Assembly: GCF_012489685.1 (NCBI RefSeq)
Contig: NC_080042.1
Location: 94,886,576 to 94,950,575, forward strand
DNA: 64,000 bases
Source of the DNA: Lotus japonicus
Lineage: Eukaryota; Streptophyta; Magnoliopsida; Fabales; Fabaceae
Direction: 5' to 3'
The notes under the pieces are model-generated. The model was not told the DNA's origin. It made no database searches and saw nothing but the letters and a program-made list of their open reading frames with translations. Positions 11,191 through 24,152 of the stretch are shown here, piece after piece; positions within the stretch are counted from its first letter, which is position 1; the number at the start of each line of letters is the position of its first letter. A program made the position numbers and the translations under genes.

Positions 11191-12659
11191 TTTTACAAAT
11201 TGCATTGATATTATAAACTTGTAAATTATATATTGATTTTAAAAGGTCACTTTTAAAAGAAAATAACAACGGCTACAAATAGCAAAGCAAGAACCATCGT
11301 TGCTATCAAGACCTAGAAAACCATGGTCGGCCACTCAATGACCCCAAACCATGCATCTTCTACCCATAACGAACCATGGAAATAGCAAATGGCCTTAAAT
11401 AATAGCTAGTGCTCAAGAAAAAATGTATCAAGAACACAGTTGGTAACCAAGTACATTATTTTGCCTTATGAACCCTACAAATATATAAGCGCTGTCACAA
11501 TGTGAGCGCATTCTCTAATATAATCGCATGCTTCCTAATTAAATTCATGTTTCAAGAGGGAACTGTGCAATTCCATAGTTGATATAATGCTCGGGAATCA
11601 GGTAAGCTAGTAATGGCTATTGAAGGGTTCTTCTTACATTTGATGTTGGGATGAGCGAATTAGGGAATGATATGTTTGTTAGTCCTTGATTCTCGCTAAC
11701 AGATAAGTAATTTTGAATGTGAACCGACTTACTAGGCCGAGGAATGAATATGATATGGCAGTCCACAACCCCAAGGCTTCGAGTAAAAGCTTTGGCGAAG
11801 GAGCCTTTGCATGTTGTCGTTGAACCGAAGATTTATAAAGAAGGTTTAAAAGACTTGTAAAATCTTTTTTCCATTCAGCTTTAATCTACTACTTAATGGG
11901 CTTCTGACTTGTGGAGCCTGTTTATGGTGCGAAGTCTCATGTCCCTTTGATCTTGCCATGTGTGAATCACAACCACCCATTCCTTACGACCACGTGGGGA
12001 TGAGTGAGTCAATAGATTGATTTGTTAATTCGTGATTCCATTAACGACTAAGTGACTTCAAACCTAAACCCACCGATTAGGTCGAGGAATGAATATGAAG
12101 GTCCATACAGTAATTTAGGCCCTAGTATGCTTAAATTGTATACCATATTTCATCAAAACATAAGTCATCAAGAGGACCTCGAAAACCCACCAAAACACAA
12201 AAGCTAAGATGACTTAAGTCCCACCTCACATATACTCCCTTACTGCAAAATGGTGGTTACTTTAGTTTTTCACCCATCTTTCTAAATTGTTTTTTTTTTC
12301 ATAGAAATTCACAAATTTTTATCACATATTCTTCAACATTTACCTTTATTTAATATTATCTCTTTGACATAATATTTTTTATTTTATCTTATCACAAAAT
12401 TTACCAATTATTCAATAAAAAACTATCATTACGTCTGTTTAATTTAATTCAAACTTGAAATAAAAATATTATATTCAAATTATATAGCTCTTAACCCATC
12501 TATACGTTCAAAAAAAAATCCATGTATAAAAGAAAAAAGCGAGGTCTTAAACAACCTTAAACTACGGATATAGATTATCAAATAGGAGTATTAATTAAGG
12601 GTGCACTAGAGAAGAGAAGAAGGAAGAGTTTTGTTTGGCGTGTTCGATCGATCGATCGA

Positions 12660-12701
12660 ATGAGCGTACGTAACAACCCCGTTGTTTACGCAAACCTCTG
12701 A
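12660..12701 (+). CDS. Upstream ORF in the KMS 5' leader
   Basis: Short frame of 13 codons (MSVRNNPVVYANL, then TGA) starting right after a GATC repeat, about 180 bp upstream of the KMS start codon and out of frame with it. If the transcript begins before 12660, this uORF would be met first by scanning ribosomes and could lower or regulate KMS translation. Its transcription start is not known. Confidence 0.35.
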   Translation: MSVRNNPVVYANL

Positions 12702-12879
12702 TTTTGGTCTTCTAGATCTGCAATCTTTCATTCCAACAACGTTTTCAAAATTTATTTCTCTGGTCGGTCGAATTTAAGCGAATCAGAGTAGAGTTTATCC
12801 ATCTCATTTGAACCTGCAAACTTGGAGAGTAGAGTGCGCACCCACGAGGAAAGATTCGTTTTCTAGTATGTGAGCAGTA

Positions 12880-15800
12880 ATGGGGTCTGTCAATATAGCA
12901 CCTTCTTCTTCTGGGGGCGCTCACATCTCCATCTCAGGCTAGTTTTTTTTTATTTCCTATCATGTTCTGCTTGATTTTTGGATCTGTGAAATTCTAAATG
13001 GATTAGTGAAATCAAGATAATGCATTCACCTTAATTTGGAGTGTTAAATCCATTCAAAGGAGTTTTGGAGCAATATATTTATCATAATACTGTATGTTAT
13101 GGTTAATTTCCTCAATTAGGTTATACAAGTTAGTTGTTACTATTATACGATTAATAGGTCTTTATTTTGTAGGGCTTCATGCGAAGCACCAACTGGAGCT
13201 ACAAAATTTGACACTAACTACACAACCTTTCAAAACATTGAAATTCTCCACACTATCTGTGATTCAATACATAAAGAAAACTACATTGTATCTGTTGGCA
13301 AAAGGTGGATGGCTTATGCTTTTCAGTATCGCCGTAGGGACTATTGGCATTTTGCTCATGACCCTTGGTTGCCTCCATGAGAAGGTACTTTTATGTTTTT
13401 ACTCAATAACTTTTAGTTCTTGATCAAAGCTTCCATGGGAAACAATTTTTTTGTAATTCTTTTTTGGCTATTATATTTGCATGCCATGTCATGCAGTAAT
13501 TGTATAAAATTTGTAACCAGCCTAAGTGTTAATATTGGTATTTGATCATTGTGTGAAGATCAAGTTAATTAGAATCAGATTTTTTTGAGTCTGGAAACTA
13601 TATGCGGAATTTTGTAATTTAATTTCTATTGTAATACACTGACATGTTAAGTAAACCTTTGAATTTTTTCCAGTTAGTTATTTTGTTCATTTTGTTTCGA
13701 CACTCACGTGGAGTCTATAAATGCTTTTCTTTTTTGCAGCATCTTGAGGAGTTCCTTGAATACTTCCGCTTTGGATTGTGGTGGGTGGCCCTTGGGGTCG
13801 CGTCTTCAATTGGTCTCGGTGAGTAAAATAGGCATGCACCGAGAAAACTCTTCTTGGTTATGTAACCGTAGTATTATGATTGGTCCTATAGGTAGCTTGT
13901 GCTGTGTGATTTGAACCTAAAGAAAGCAAGTGCTTGCATTATGTAGATTTTCTACTTATGTGAGGAATTACTGATCCTTTGCTATCATCTTGATCATATG
14001 CCTTGTAGTCCATGAGTTTGCATTTTCCCTCTTATAGCTAAATTGTTCTCTTATCATTTTTATTTGGTTCAGGATCTGGATTGCACACATTTGTCCTGTA
14101 TCTGGGTCCTCACATTGCACTGTTTACAATAAAAGCAATGCAATGTGGTCGAGTTGATTTGAAAAGTGCTCCATATGATACAATACAGTTGAAAAGAGGT
14201 CCTTCTTGGCTTGATAAAGACTGTTCTCTGTTTGGGCCACCATTATTCGAGTCAGTATATGGTTCACGGGTTCCCCTCAGCAGCATTTTACCTCAAGTCC
14301 AGGTGGAGGCTGTTTTATGGGGTTTAGGAACAGCAATAGGGGAGCTTCCTCCTTACTTTATCTCCAGGGCAGGTATGACGGGTCTAATCACATGCTACTC
14401 TCATTGTCTTCCATTAGCAAATAATCTGATTTTAGCACTGCATTACTGTTAAAATTTTTGTTAATTTGTCAATTGTGTTGTAACTTGGAGTCTATAGAAA
14501 ACAGGAAAGAAGACATAAATAGGATTAAAACCTTCCGTCTCTTTCCTCTGACCCCAACCTTGTCTCTCCAATTACAAATTGACACATCATTTAAAATTTC
14601 CAAGTCAGATATCCATTAAGTTTAACTACAACTTAATGACGTCACCCATTTTTTGCTCTCCTTGGCATCTTTCGCTCTCCCTGGCGTCACCCATTTTTCC
14701 ACCCACACCACCTCTTTGGAAGAGTTCTTCCCATAGATCTATCTTGACCAACTAATTATGACAAAAGGAAAAAGATTAAATCGAGCAGTGGCTGAAAACT
14801 TGGCCAAAGTATCAATGTGGCAAAATTATTCCCGTAAATATAATTGCTCAAGTGGCTGTGTAATATTCCACACAAAAAAAACTAACTTGCTGTTTTTCCA
14901 ACAAAAAGATTAATCCTGGCTTCTGAATCTTTTCTCCTCATGGTTATCTACACAATGAGTCATGTTGCATAATGCATAGAACTTTAAAATGAATGAAACA
15001 ACCAATCATGAGACTTTGTTATGCAAATAATATTATTGTTAGAAAGTTAGGATCCATCAACAAATGTTGAAGTAAATTAGGTAAAATGTAAGTATAGTGG
15101 ACGAAAGAAATTGAAGAGAGACAATCTTATGAATGTATCCTACTGTTTGGTGCTTATTCATTAGTTTGTTTATAGATGATTCTAATGAAATTATTCATGC
15201 AGCACGCATGTCTGGGAGCAGAATGGATGCCATGGAAGAGTTAGATAGTGACGATAAAGGAGTCTTGAATCGAATCAAGTGCTGGTTTCTTTCACACTCG
15301 CAGCATTTGAATTTCTTTACCATTCTAGTACTTGCTTCGGTTAGTATGTACTTCATGTTTCATTTCTAGCATGGCCTTTTCCTCATTCTTAAATAGTTTA
15401 TGCATTTTCTTCTGCAAAAATATTTGGTAGGATGTTATTGGTATTAGAGGCCTTTTGTCTATGGCAACTTTTTGAGCTGGTTTGTTAGCCTTGACTCAAT
15501 CAGTAAACAGCTTATTCTTCTGAGTGTCAATTTTTTGCTACCTAAATGTGAATGTGCATTCTTGATTCATCACAATCATATAAGTATTTCCCTTTTTTTT
15601 CTTTGGGGGGGGGGGGGGGGAGGGTTCGAAAATGACCGTTACTTTTAGGCATGCAAGTAATTTTTTTTAGTTTAAGGTTGACTGGACAACTTATGCTGAT
15701 TAGTTGAAATCTTTACCCAATTAGTAATTGCTGTTAAAGTTTCTTAATTGTGGTCCTGTGCATAGTAGCTTCATTGCTGTAACTGCTGTTCATTTATGAA

Positions 15801-17003
15801 TATGTTTGCATCTTCACAATCCATAGTACATACACAAGTAATATTGCAATTATTTTGTTTCTGGGTGCTGTGCTGCATTTTTCAGTTTTGCCTGTTCTAT
15901 CACTTTTAAATAAAGACATTAGATTTAGCATTTCTTTTATTTGCTTTAACATGTAAGCTTCTATTAACTGGATTTATATTTCAGGTGCCAAATCCTCTAT
16001 TTGACCTTGCTGGAATTATGTGTGGACAATTTGGCATTCCATTTTGGAAATTTTTCCTCGCAACCTTGATTGGAAAGGCAGTGATTAAAACTCACATACA
16101 GGTTTGTACATGTTTTAGATTTCTCTTGTCCCTTTATCTTCTATTTTGCCCCTTTTAAGCCTTTCATTTGCTTTGCAACTTCTCCAAATGTTGACCAAGC
16201 ATAATGGCATCAGGTGATCCATATGATCTCACTTAGTGGCATAAGACTTTTGTTGTTGTTGTTGTTGTTGCGGATGCCACCTGATCTTATTATTTAAATG
16301 TATTATCAGAATTGGAACCAAGTTGATCGTACTTGTAACCTCGGAGGACACAAAAATGGATGTTTACTCTTCAATAAAATAAGAAACCCTCTTAGGCACA
16401 ATGCTAGTAAAAGTATTTGACTAACACTGCATATTATATACTTTCTGCAGACAGTTTTCATCATCTCAGTTTGCAACAATCAACTTCTTGACTGGATAGA
16501 AAATGAATTTATCTGGGTTCTCAGCCATATACCTGGCTTTGCATCTGTCTTGCCTACAGTAATTGCAAAACTCCATGCAATGAAAGATAAGTATCTGAAA
16601 GCACCCCATCCAGTTTCTCCAAATATTCAGGTACCCATTTACTGCAATGTAATGTCAAAATGTGTTTATCCTTGATCCTGCTTCTACTTTGATTAGAATG
16701 ATAAGTTGCTAAATACTGACTAACAGCCTCAAAAAGTCTTGTTTATTTCTTAGATACATGTCCATTGATTGCGTCTTTGTTTTCTGGAAATTATTTCATT
16801 GTCATCATCATCACCATCTTCAGGGTAAAAAGTGGGATTTCTCGTTTGCTTCAATCTGGAATACTGTTGTGTGGCTCATGCTCATGAACTTCTTTGTCAA
16901 GATAGTGAATGCAACTGCGCAGACGTATCTGAAGAAACAACAGGAGAGAGAGCTGGCTGCCTTAACCAAAAAGTTCACCACATCAGATTCAGACACACAA
17001 TGA
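12880..17003 (+). CDS. KMS1: KMS/VMP1-like vacuole membrane protein
   Basis: Eight coding exons: 12880-12937, 13173-13384, 13740-13818, 14073-14372, 15203-15339, 15985-16101, 16451-16630, 16824-17003. They join in phase to 420 residues, close to plant KMS proteins. KMS/VMP1 are multi-span ER membrane proteins with a DedA/VTT-type core, acting in early secretory traffic and autophagy. Visible family features are [19 protein letters not shown] at the N-terminus, the core with [20 protein letters not shown], the acidic [13 protein letters not shown] loop, the [20 protein letters not shown] helix, [10 protein letters not shown], and a lysine-rich C-terminal tail. The first intron must use a GC donor; the other donors are GT. 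KMS1 and KMS2 cannot be told apart here, so the symbol marks the family. Confidence 0.92.
12938..13172 (+). other. KMS intron 1 with GC-AG ends
   Basis: Exon 1 ends TCTCAG and the intron opens GCTAGT; the acceptor is TTTTGTAG. The nearest GT would put a stop codon at the junction, whereas the GC donor gives an in-frame Gly codon leading into LHAKHQLE. Confidence 0.75.
15605..15620 (+). repeat. 16-base G homopolymer in KMS intron 5
   Basis: An uninterrupted run of 16 G on the sense strand inside the 645-bp intron 15340-15984, 12 bases after a run of T. It could form a G-quadruplex in DNA or nascent RNA, and it is also a likely site of length error or polymorphism. Confidence 0.85.
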
Positions 17004-17675
17004 AATGCTCATGTTCTTCTTGTGGTTCCATTTTTTTAGCTGTTCCACTTGTGAACAGAAAGTTGGAATTCAAATTACAGTTATTTCTCAAGTCCCCATG
17101 GTAAAGCTACTCTCGAAACAGGGCGCACCGGTCACTACATTAGTGAATATACACAACAGGCAACAAAAGTTGCCTTTTTGTTCAACCGTGTACCTTGGGG
17201 CAAACATTGTTTGGATTTCAAGATGTTAACCCCATTTAGCTAATGCTACAACAAAAATCCTATTCTTTTGCAATAGCAAAGACAAATGATTAGTTCCTTT
17301 ATTTTTTCTAGCTAGTAAACTACAAACTGTTCTCTCTTATTTAGCATCATTCACTATCACTATCATTAGGCTTTAGTCATCTATGTCTCTGATTTTTTAT
17401 TTTTTTGTTCTTGTTGTTGATCAACCTATATCTCTGATGCCTGGGTGATGTGAACTATGATACTTTTTCTTCTTAACAAATATTTGAAATATGTTCAATG
17501 GCAAATAATTAGAGAATGGAGAGATATGATAGTGAAAAAAAAAATGCACGTAAAAGTTGAAGCAACAAATAACAAACTAGTAAGTAGCTCGGACAATGCA
17601 TGGATTTTTTTTTTGAAAATTTTAACTAAATACATGGTTTGATATATTCGGGGTTAAATAAATAAATTTAATGTG

Positions 17676-17710
<35 letters not shown>

Positions 17711-18107
17711 CGAAAAGATAAATTGCATTCTTTAAGGATGAATTTCTGTCATTTTCAAAAAAATTATGAATCTCTGAACCTCTTTTATTTAACTCATATG
17801 TTCTCTATAGTCCTTACCATTTGAGCTATCATTCGGAGACAATGTGATACATTTTTCTCAAAATAAAATAGTTAATCATTAATCATTAATATTTTAAAAA
17901 TAGATATCTGATCATAAAATTTAACATAGTTTGTTAAGAATATTATTGATAAGATACATGTTTTCCAAAGATGTAACTGAAAAAAAAACTTTTTGCTAAA
18001 CCCTGAAATCGCACAATCTCTCCCAAACTCTCACATTCTCACAACCTTGCATCTCTCGCCGCCGCCAACCGCCGCCATTACCGGTACTTGCACATCTTAG
18101 GGCTCAA
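17004..18107. other. Intergenic between KMS and PheRS alpha
   Basis: Contains the KMS 3' UTR (C/T-rich up to about 17430), a (TA)n microsatellite at about 17679-17707, and the C/T-rich leader of the next gene from about 18000 with CCGCCGCC repeats. I see no gene in it. Confidence 0.6.
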
Positions 18108-21100
18108 ATGGCGGAAGAGGCGGTATTGAGTTACCTGGAAAACAACAAAGAAATCTCTGATTCTGGTGAGTTTGCTGCTGAACGTGGCCTTGACCACAAT
18201 GAAATTGTGAACGTCATCAAGAGCCTTCATGGTTTCAGATACGTCGATGCTGAGGTTGGTAATTCACCGCATCACTCACATCGTCTTCTTCAGTTAATTG
18301 GAATTGGAAATGGTGTTGAATTGCGTGGTTTTTTGTGGACAGGATATTAAGCGAGAGACATGGGTGCTCACTGATGAGGGAAACACATATACTACTGTGG
18401 GATCCCCTGAGGCGCAGCTCATGTTGGCAATACCACCAGAGGGTATCTCAAGAGATGAACTTCAGGTGATTTTGACACTCCTTTGATCTGCACGACTGCA
18501 CCCAATGCTGAATTTGTAATTTATTTTTACTGATTGCAGAAAAAACTGGGTCCGTCGATTTTTAAGATAGCTTGTGCTCAGGCTGCAAAGAACAAATGGG
18601 TGGAGATGGGGAAGCAGCTCATAACTAGGAGGGTATGTAATGAATCTAATGTTAATGTTCCAGTCTTGACATTGTAAAAGATGAGATACTATGTTGTTTT
18701 GCTCATCAATTCAGTGTTAGAATATTTTGTTTTGTTGGGGATGTGTGTGTCCATTTGGATTAAGTCATTATGTTTTGGAGATTCAAGCGTGAATGATGAA
18801 GTATTTCTTATAAGCTGAATCCTTGCTGCAGGTCGAGCATGTGGATGACAGGGTTAAAGACCTGCTTCTTAAAATACAACAAGGACAGGTGTGTACTAGT
18901 ATGAATGTTTTTCAGTAAATTTTTAATTCTGTTTGAGAGGAAGCAACTGGAGAAGGACTGCAGATCCTTACCCGTTTTACATTCAACTGATAAATTTTAG
19001 CCTTCTACTCATGTAATGTTTCAGTCTAAGTTCAATAGGAAATTATGAGCTCACTCCTTCCAGTCTTTTACTTCACACACACATCCATTTGGTAATATGC
19101 ACTTGCTTATTGGGGCTGACAACAGGGTAGTTTTGTTAGTTGTCATCAATCTTTTTTGAATGCTGTGTTTCGGTTATTTGCTCTTAAGCTAGGTCTTGGG
19201 TAGTAGGGTTTGTAATGATACTTTTGGTAAAATAGCAAGGTTTTGTATGGAGCACAGATTCAACTCTACATGTGAGACAGTTATAGGAAGTGGAAAGGGG
19301 CCAAGAGGGATTTTGAGATGTTTCATTTACCTGCACTTTTGTTTGTGGGTCAGTGGGTGATAGGTAGAGAGTTCTAGGGACAACTATTTATTAGGAGGGG
19401 TTGTTGTTCTTGACCTTTTTGTTTCCCCCTCATGTTTTTATGGGTTACGTGCCCGTTTTCTTGATCAGTTTTCCTTGTGAAATTACATAGCTCATTAAAA
19501 GTTTACCTTATGTTGCAAATGCAGGGCATTGGATCAGATGATATCAAAGCACTCAAAACAAGAAAGCTTATTGTTCCACAGTAATAAAAACTTCACCTGA
19601 TTTTGCAGATATACTGAATGTGCTTGAAATAACTTTGACTATTCTTTTATTATTGAAATTATTCCCGATATCTTACAATGTAGGACATGGAAAGGTTACT
19701 CAGTGAAAAAGGGTCCTAACTATGCTCCAAAGAGAAAGAAGGTTGTCACGGATTTGACGCGAGATAATTTTCAGAGGTATTTTTTTCTTAAACTGAATGT
19801 AAACTGGAATAAGAGAGGGGTTGGGGGGTTAATTTATTCAAGCTTTTGCTTTGTGTAACATATTTAGTGGATTTGTGACATCATATCCTAAGAACTCTAA
19901 CTACAATGCATTACTTTGTGACAGTGGTGAATGGAAGGAATTAGAGTTCAAAGAGTACAATTACAGTGCTAAAGGTCAACCTCTAGAGAGTGGCCATCTT
20001 CATCCATTGCTGAAGGCAAGCAGATATATCCCGTCCCTTCTTCCTCTCCCCAACACCATAGAATAGTAATTACCTTATGGTATTTTAGATTAAATGAATA
20101 TCGAAGTAGTACACTATAGAAACTATATTTACAATTACCAAAATCCATATTCAGGAAATTAAGTGAAAGCATGACTATTTTGACACAGAAAGTGTTTTAT
20201 AACACTTTTGATTTCTGTTCCTTGTTATGCATTTTTTGAGCAATTTTTATGTGCACTTTACTATAATGTATTATGATTTTAATTATGGTATTGTCTTTTT
20301 TCAAATATAAAGATCTCTACGTCTCTACCTATCTCATTTTTTGCTGCCAATCGTTGCTTAGTTATTCCCGAGCCTGGATAGAAGAGGGAAATTCTGTTAG
20401 ATATTCAACAGCTAACATAAAATTTTGTCAGCTCTCTATGATGTGTACCAACAATTTGAATGCTTTATATCCAAAATTTGTTTTCTGATAGAACAATAGT
20501 GTGTTTGGTCAGTGCAGTTGACCTCATGGAAAATATCAGACTTGTTATTTTTGTTGATTATTTTTCTTTTACCACTCCCAAAAATGAAAAGAAAAAGAAA
20601 AGAAGATTGATGATACACTGTGTATTTATTTAATACTTCTGGAAATCTCTTCATATTCAGGTACGGGCTCAACTGAAACAGATTTTCCTCTGCATGGGGT
20701 GAGTACAATCTGTGTTATGCAGGACCCTGATGATTTTATGGTAAATGATTGTTTCAACCTTCCAAGTTTAACATTTTGTAACGATAATCTGCTGCTGCAG
20801 ATTTGAAGAGATGCCGACAAATAATTTTGTTGAGAGCAGGTACTTGTTGTTTCCATATCAATAACATCCAAATCATTTTGCTAATCTGCATGATCCTTTT
20901 ATTCTTGCTTATATATATGTTATTTATAAGTTTATCATTAAAAGCATTGAAGTACAGCAAATTATACTCGTGTATATGGAAAGTAGCTGCGCATGTTCGC
21001 TTTCACTTTAAAGCTAACTTCACATCTGAATGATTTAATCGGCAGCTTCTGGAACTTTGATGCCTTGTTCCAGCCCCAGCAACACCCAGCCCGTGATTCG

Positions 21101-22999
21101 CATGACACATTTTTTTTGGAAGGTTGGTAAAACCTTGATTTCTTCCAGGCTAGTCTAGTCTTCTGTGTTTCCATCTTGACTATATGTGACACGTATCTGC
21201 AGCTCCTTCAACAACAAAAGAACTGCCTGAAGATTATGTTCAGCGTGTGCAACAAGTTCACGAATCTGGTGGTTATGGGTCCAGGGGGTATGAGCTTGAG
21301 CACCCTCTATGCACTTTTAGCTTAGGCTATTTAATTATAGACAGATAAGTTGCATACTATTTTCTGAGGGAAACCTTACAATTTATTCCTTGGTAGGTAT
21401 GCATATATCTGGAAAAGAGAGGAAGCAAATAAAAATCTCTTGCGGACCCACACAACTGCTGTTTCCTCCCGGATGCTTTACCAGCTGGCACAGGTGTGCA
21501 TCTTTACATGATTTTTTTTCGGTATAATGTTCTTTTGGTTGCATATGATTGTGTGGTGCTTGGTGCCATTGGGCCTCCTTCTATTCTATTTTTTTCTGTA
21601 TTATTTACATTTAATGATTGAAATTTCTAAGTAATGTATTTTCATATGTTTAAGCTGGAATGCTGGATTAAGAAATTTTACTGTGACACTCTGTATTCTA
21701 CTTTTTACTTGTCTCTCCTTCCACACCAATAAGTGATTATACTTTCCAAGTTCTTGCTCTGAATTACAGTTTGTATCCTTCTATCTCCCCATTTTAATGC
21801 AGAAACCATTCTCTCCAAAAAAATATTTCTCCATAGATCGTGTGTTCAGAAATGAAGCAGTTGATCGGACACATCTTGCTGAGTTCCACCAGATAGAAGG
21901 TATGTGAGAGCTAGTAAGTTACTGGGCTTGGGATTTAGTTCATTTCAAATTGTTTTGCGAATGGTGAACATTTCACATTTGATGGTCCTATTACAATTTT
22001 TATTTCACGTTATGGTAAAGAAGGGGTTGGGGGCATTAATATTATTGGTATAGAGTTCAGCTTCTGCTTTGGTTTAACCTACCAGGGGTTTTAATCTCAA
22101 TTAAAATTTGTCAAAATATTCTGAATTTTTAGGTCTCATGTTTTGCACTTTGATTCAGGCCTTGTATGCGATAGAGGGCTCACACTTTGTGACTTAATAG
22201 GAGTTCTACATGATTTTTTCTCACGCATGGGTAATGCTCTCTTATGCCGAAATACTTTGTATGGTTTAAATGTTGAATGCAAGTTGGGAACTTAATTAAT
22301 ATGTTATTGATCTTAGCTAAAAACTTTGTTCTTGAGTTCAGGAATGACCAAGCTGAAGTTCAAACCTGCTTACAATCCATATACCGAACCTAGCATGGAG
22401 ATTTTCAGGTGAGTCTTTCTGTAATGAATATTTGTTATCTTTTGTTCCTTATCTTGATATCCTGAGATTTGATGTATTAATCAAGTACTCTTATTAGTTA
22501 TCATGAAGGGTTTAAAAAATGGGTAGAGGTAGGAAACTCTGGCATGTTTAGACCTGAAATGTTGCAACCAATGGGTCTTCCTGAAGATGTCCAAGTTATT
22601 GCATGGGGACTTTCCCTTGAAAGGTGAGGAAAAAAAAACTTAGTTTTTGCTGAGAATAAAATGAATTGTTTTGTCAAATGCAATTTCTTGTTACAAAATT
22701 CTGTTAAAATCTAATGGAACTATGGGAGAAGTGCAGTTTTTAACTTGTTATTTTACATGGAAACAGACCAACGATGATACTATATGGGATAGATAACATC
22801 AGGGATCTCTTTGGACACAAGGTATGGCTAAAATGATTATAAAGATGGAGCTATGTGGCAACTCTGTCATTATTATTCTTAAAATTAAAATAGTTATGTG
22901 TTATTGTTCTAAGCCATGTTTTTTAATTTTTTTTCTTTTTTGCAGGTGGATCTTGGCCTAATAAAGAAAAATCCTATATGTCGTCTTGGAATTGACTAG
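18108..22999 (+). CDS. Phenylalanine--tRNA ligase alpha subunit, cytosolic
   Basis: Eighteen exons joining in phase to 488 residues: 18108-18254, 18343-18465, 18540-18632, 18832-18888, 19525-19580, 19684-19776, 19925-20015, 20661-20698, 20801-20839, 21046-21122, 21203-21287, 21397-21493, 21803-21899, 22159-22230, 22342-22408, 22498-22623, 22767-22821, 22946-22999. The enzyme charges tRNA-Phe in the cytosol as an alpha2-beta2 tetramer. The N-terminal winged-helix part (about 1-170) binds tRNA. The class II catalytic core follows, with [19 protein letters not shown] (motif-1 region), [19 protein letters not shown] (motif 2), the [22 protein letters not shown] segment (given by ends only: G at the start of exon 15 to F before exon 16), and [20 protein letters not shown] (motif 3). 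The start is the first ATG after a C/T-rich leader. Intron 7 uses a GC donor. Confidence 0.95.
20016..20660 (+). other. PheRS alpha intron 7 with GC-AG ends
   Basis: Exon 7 ends CTGAAG and the intron opens GCAAGC, close to the GC-donor consensus AG|GCAAG. The acceptor is TATTCAG before GTACGGGCT. Joining here gives [14 protein letters not shown], the continuous conserved family sequence. No usable GT donor lies nearby. Confidence 0.85.
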
Positions 23000-24074
23000 A
23001 ATGATCGGTTCATGTCTATTGTCATTTATAAATTGTCTCTTAAGATAAAAACCAGTTGATTGGTTCAATTTCTGTAAGAAGAATTTTGATATTGAAAGAA
23101 AAAATTACGCCCATATTTGAAGGTACCTTGTGGTAATTGCCTTTTTCTTTTGGCTTGGAAAAATTTATGATATGGTAAAGTTACCTCATTCCAAAAATAA
23201 GATATAATGAAGAAAAATACTAAAATGAACATGTAACAAAAATGAACATAGTAGTCTCGAAGAAATAGTATCATGGCTACCGGCTATGAGGATATCTTGA
23301 AAAATCAGAAAAAAAAAGAACATAATAGCAAGTAGTACATGTTCAATTAGTGTGTTGTGAGCATGTACCTCAAACAATCCTAGAGATTGCAACAAGTACA
23401 AGGTCAGGTCTCCAAAGCTCTACCTAGCTGTTGGGTTGGAGAAGTGGGGAGAGGAGCATTGAAGGTAAAGGTTGTACTATTTTTGACAGAAGCATATCTT
23501 TTTCTTCTTGTTTGCTGAAGGATGGTCAAGGTCATGAATGAAAGAGATGATATGGTGATGGGAATTTGCAATGGATAAGGGTTTGCACTTAATAGTTAGC
23601 TCGTTTGATCAAAATAGTAATATTCACTATTTACTATTTAGTGAGGAGAATAATGATAGTACAATACAATGTGATGAAAGTATTTGTTTCACTTTTTTTT
23701 GCACTTTAATATATTTGAAATCAATTCGTAAATTTGTAATGTTTAACTTCGAAGTATTGATTTCTCCATCAATGGTCTTAATTGTTTATTTTTCCTTATT
23801 AGATTTTTTTTACTTTAAAGAAGTAAAATCTAATATGTAACAGATGAGCGATAAAAGTTAGAAGTAATTGTGAATGAGTCGGTCGAGTGGGTACTTCATT
23901 ATCTAAAATATTATAATGAAATTGACTCTAACTCTTAAGTAAAATTATCAGCTTTAAGCCTTAAGGTAACTTATTAATTTTTTCCAAACATAACTATAGG
24001 AGGAAAGGGACGAAGCGCTGAGGAAAATGTAATGAATTGTAGATATATATTGATCCGAACAGAGAAAGCAATAA
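23000..24074. other. Intergenic, no supported gene
   Basis: Includes the 3' UTR of PheRS alpha and AT-rich DNA with short spurious frames only. Nothing recognisable. Confidence 0.5.
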
Positions 24075-24146
24075 GGTCCTATGGTCTAGTGGTCAGGACA
24101 TTGGACTCTGAATCCAGTAACCCGAGTTCAAATCTCGGTAGGACCT
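24075..24146 (+). tRNA. tRNA-Gln (anticodon CTG)
   Basis: A 72-nt cloverleaf. The acceptor stem GGTCCTA pairs with TAGGACC and is followed by discriminator T. The D-arm contains 'tctagtggtca' (A-box). The anticodon arm has loop bases around CTG flanked by GGA and TCC. The T-arm has 'cgagttcaaatctcg' (B-box GTTCAAATC). No intron and no encoded CCA, as expected for a nuclear plant tRNA. A 7-T run at 24146-24152 provides the Pol III stop. Confidence 0.95.
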
Positions 24147-24152
24147 TTTTTT
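24147..24152 (+). terminator. Pol III T-run terminator of tRNA-Gln
   Basis: Run of T immediately after the tRNA discriminator base, the standard RNA polymerase III stop. Confidence 0.85.

Larger units (their letters stand above)
8170..12600. other. Intergenic, repeat-rich, no supported gene
   Basis: AT-rich DNA between the divergent HSP70-8 and KMS genes. I see a 696-bp terminal-inverted-repeat element (9197-9892), SINE-like traces (9985-10075, 11096-11190), and a less AT-rich block at about 11270-12230. That block contains two similar 'gaggaatgaatatga' phrases but no open frame worth calling. Confidence 0.5.
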
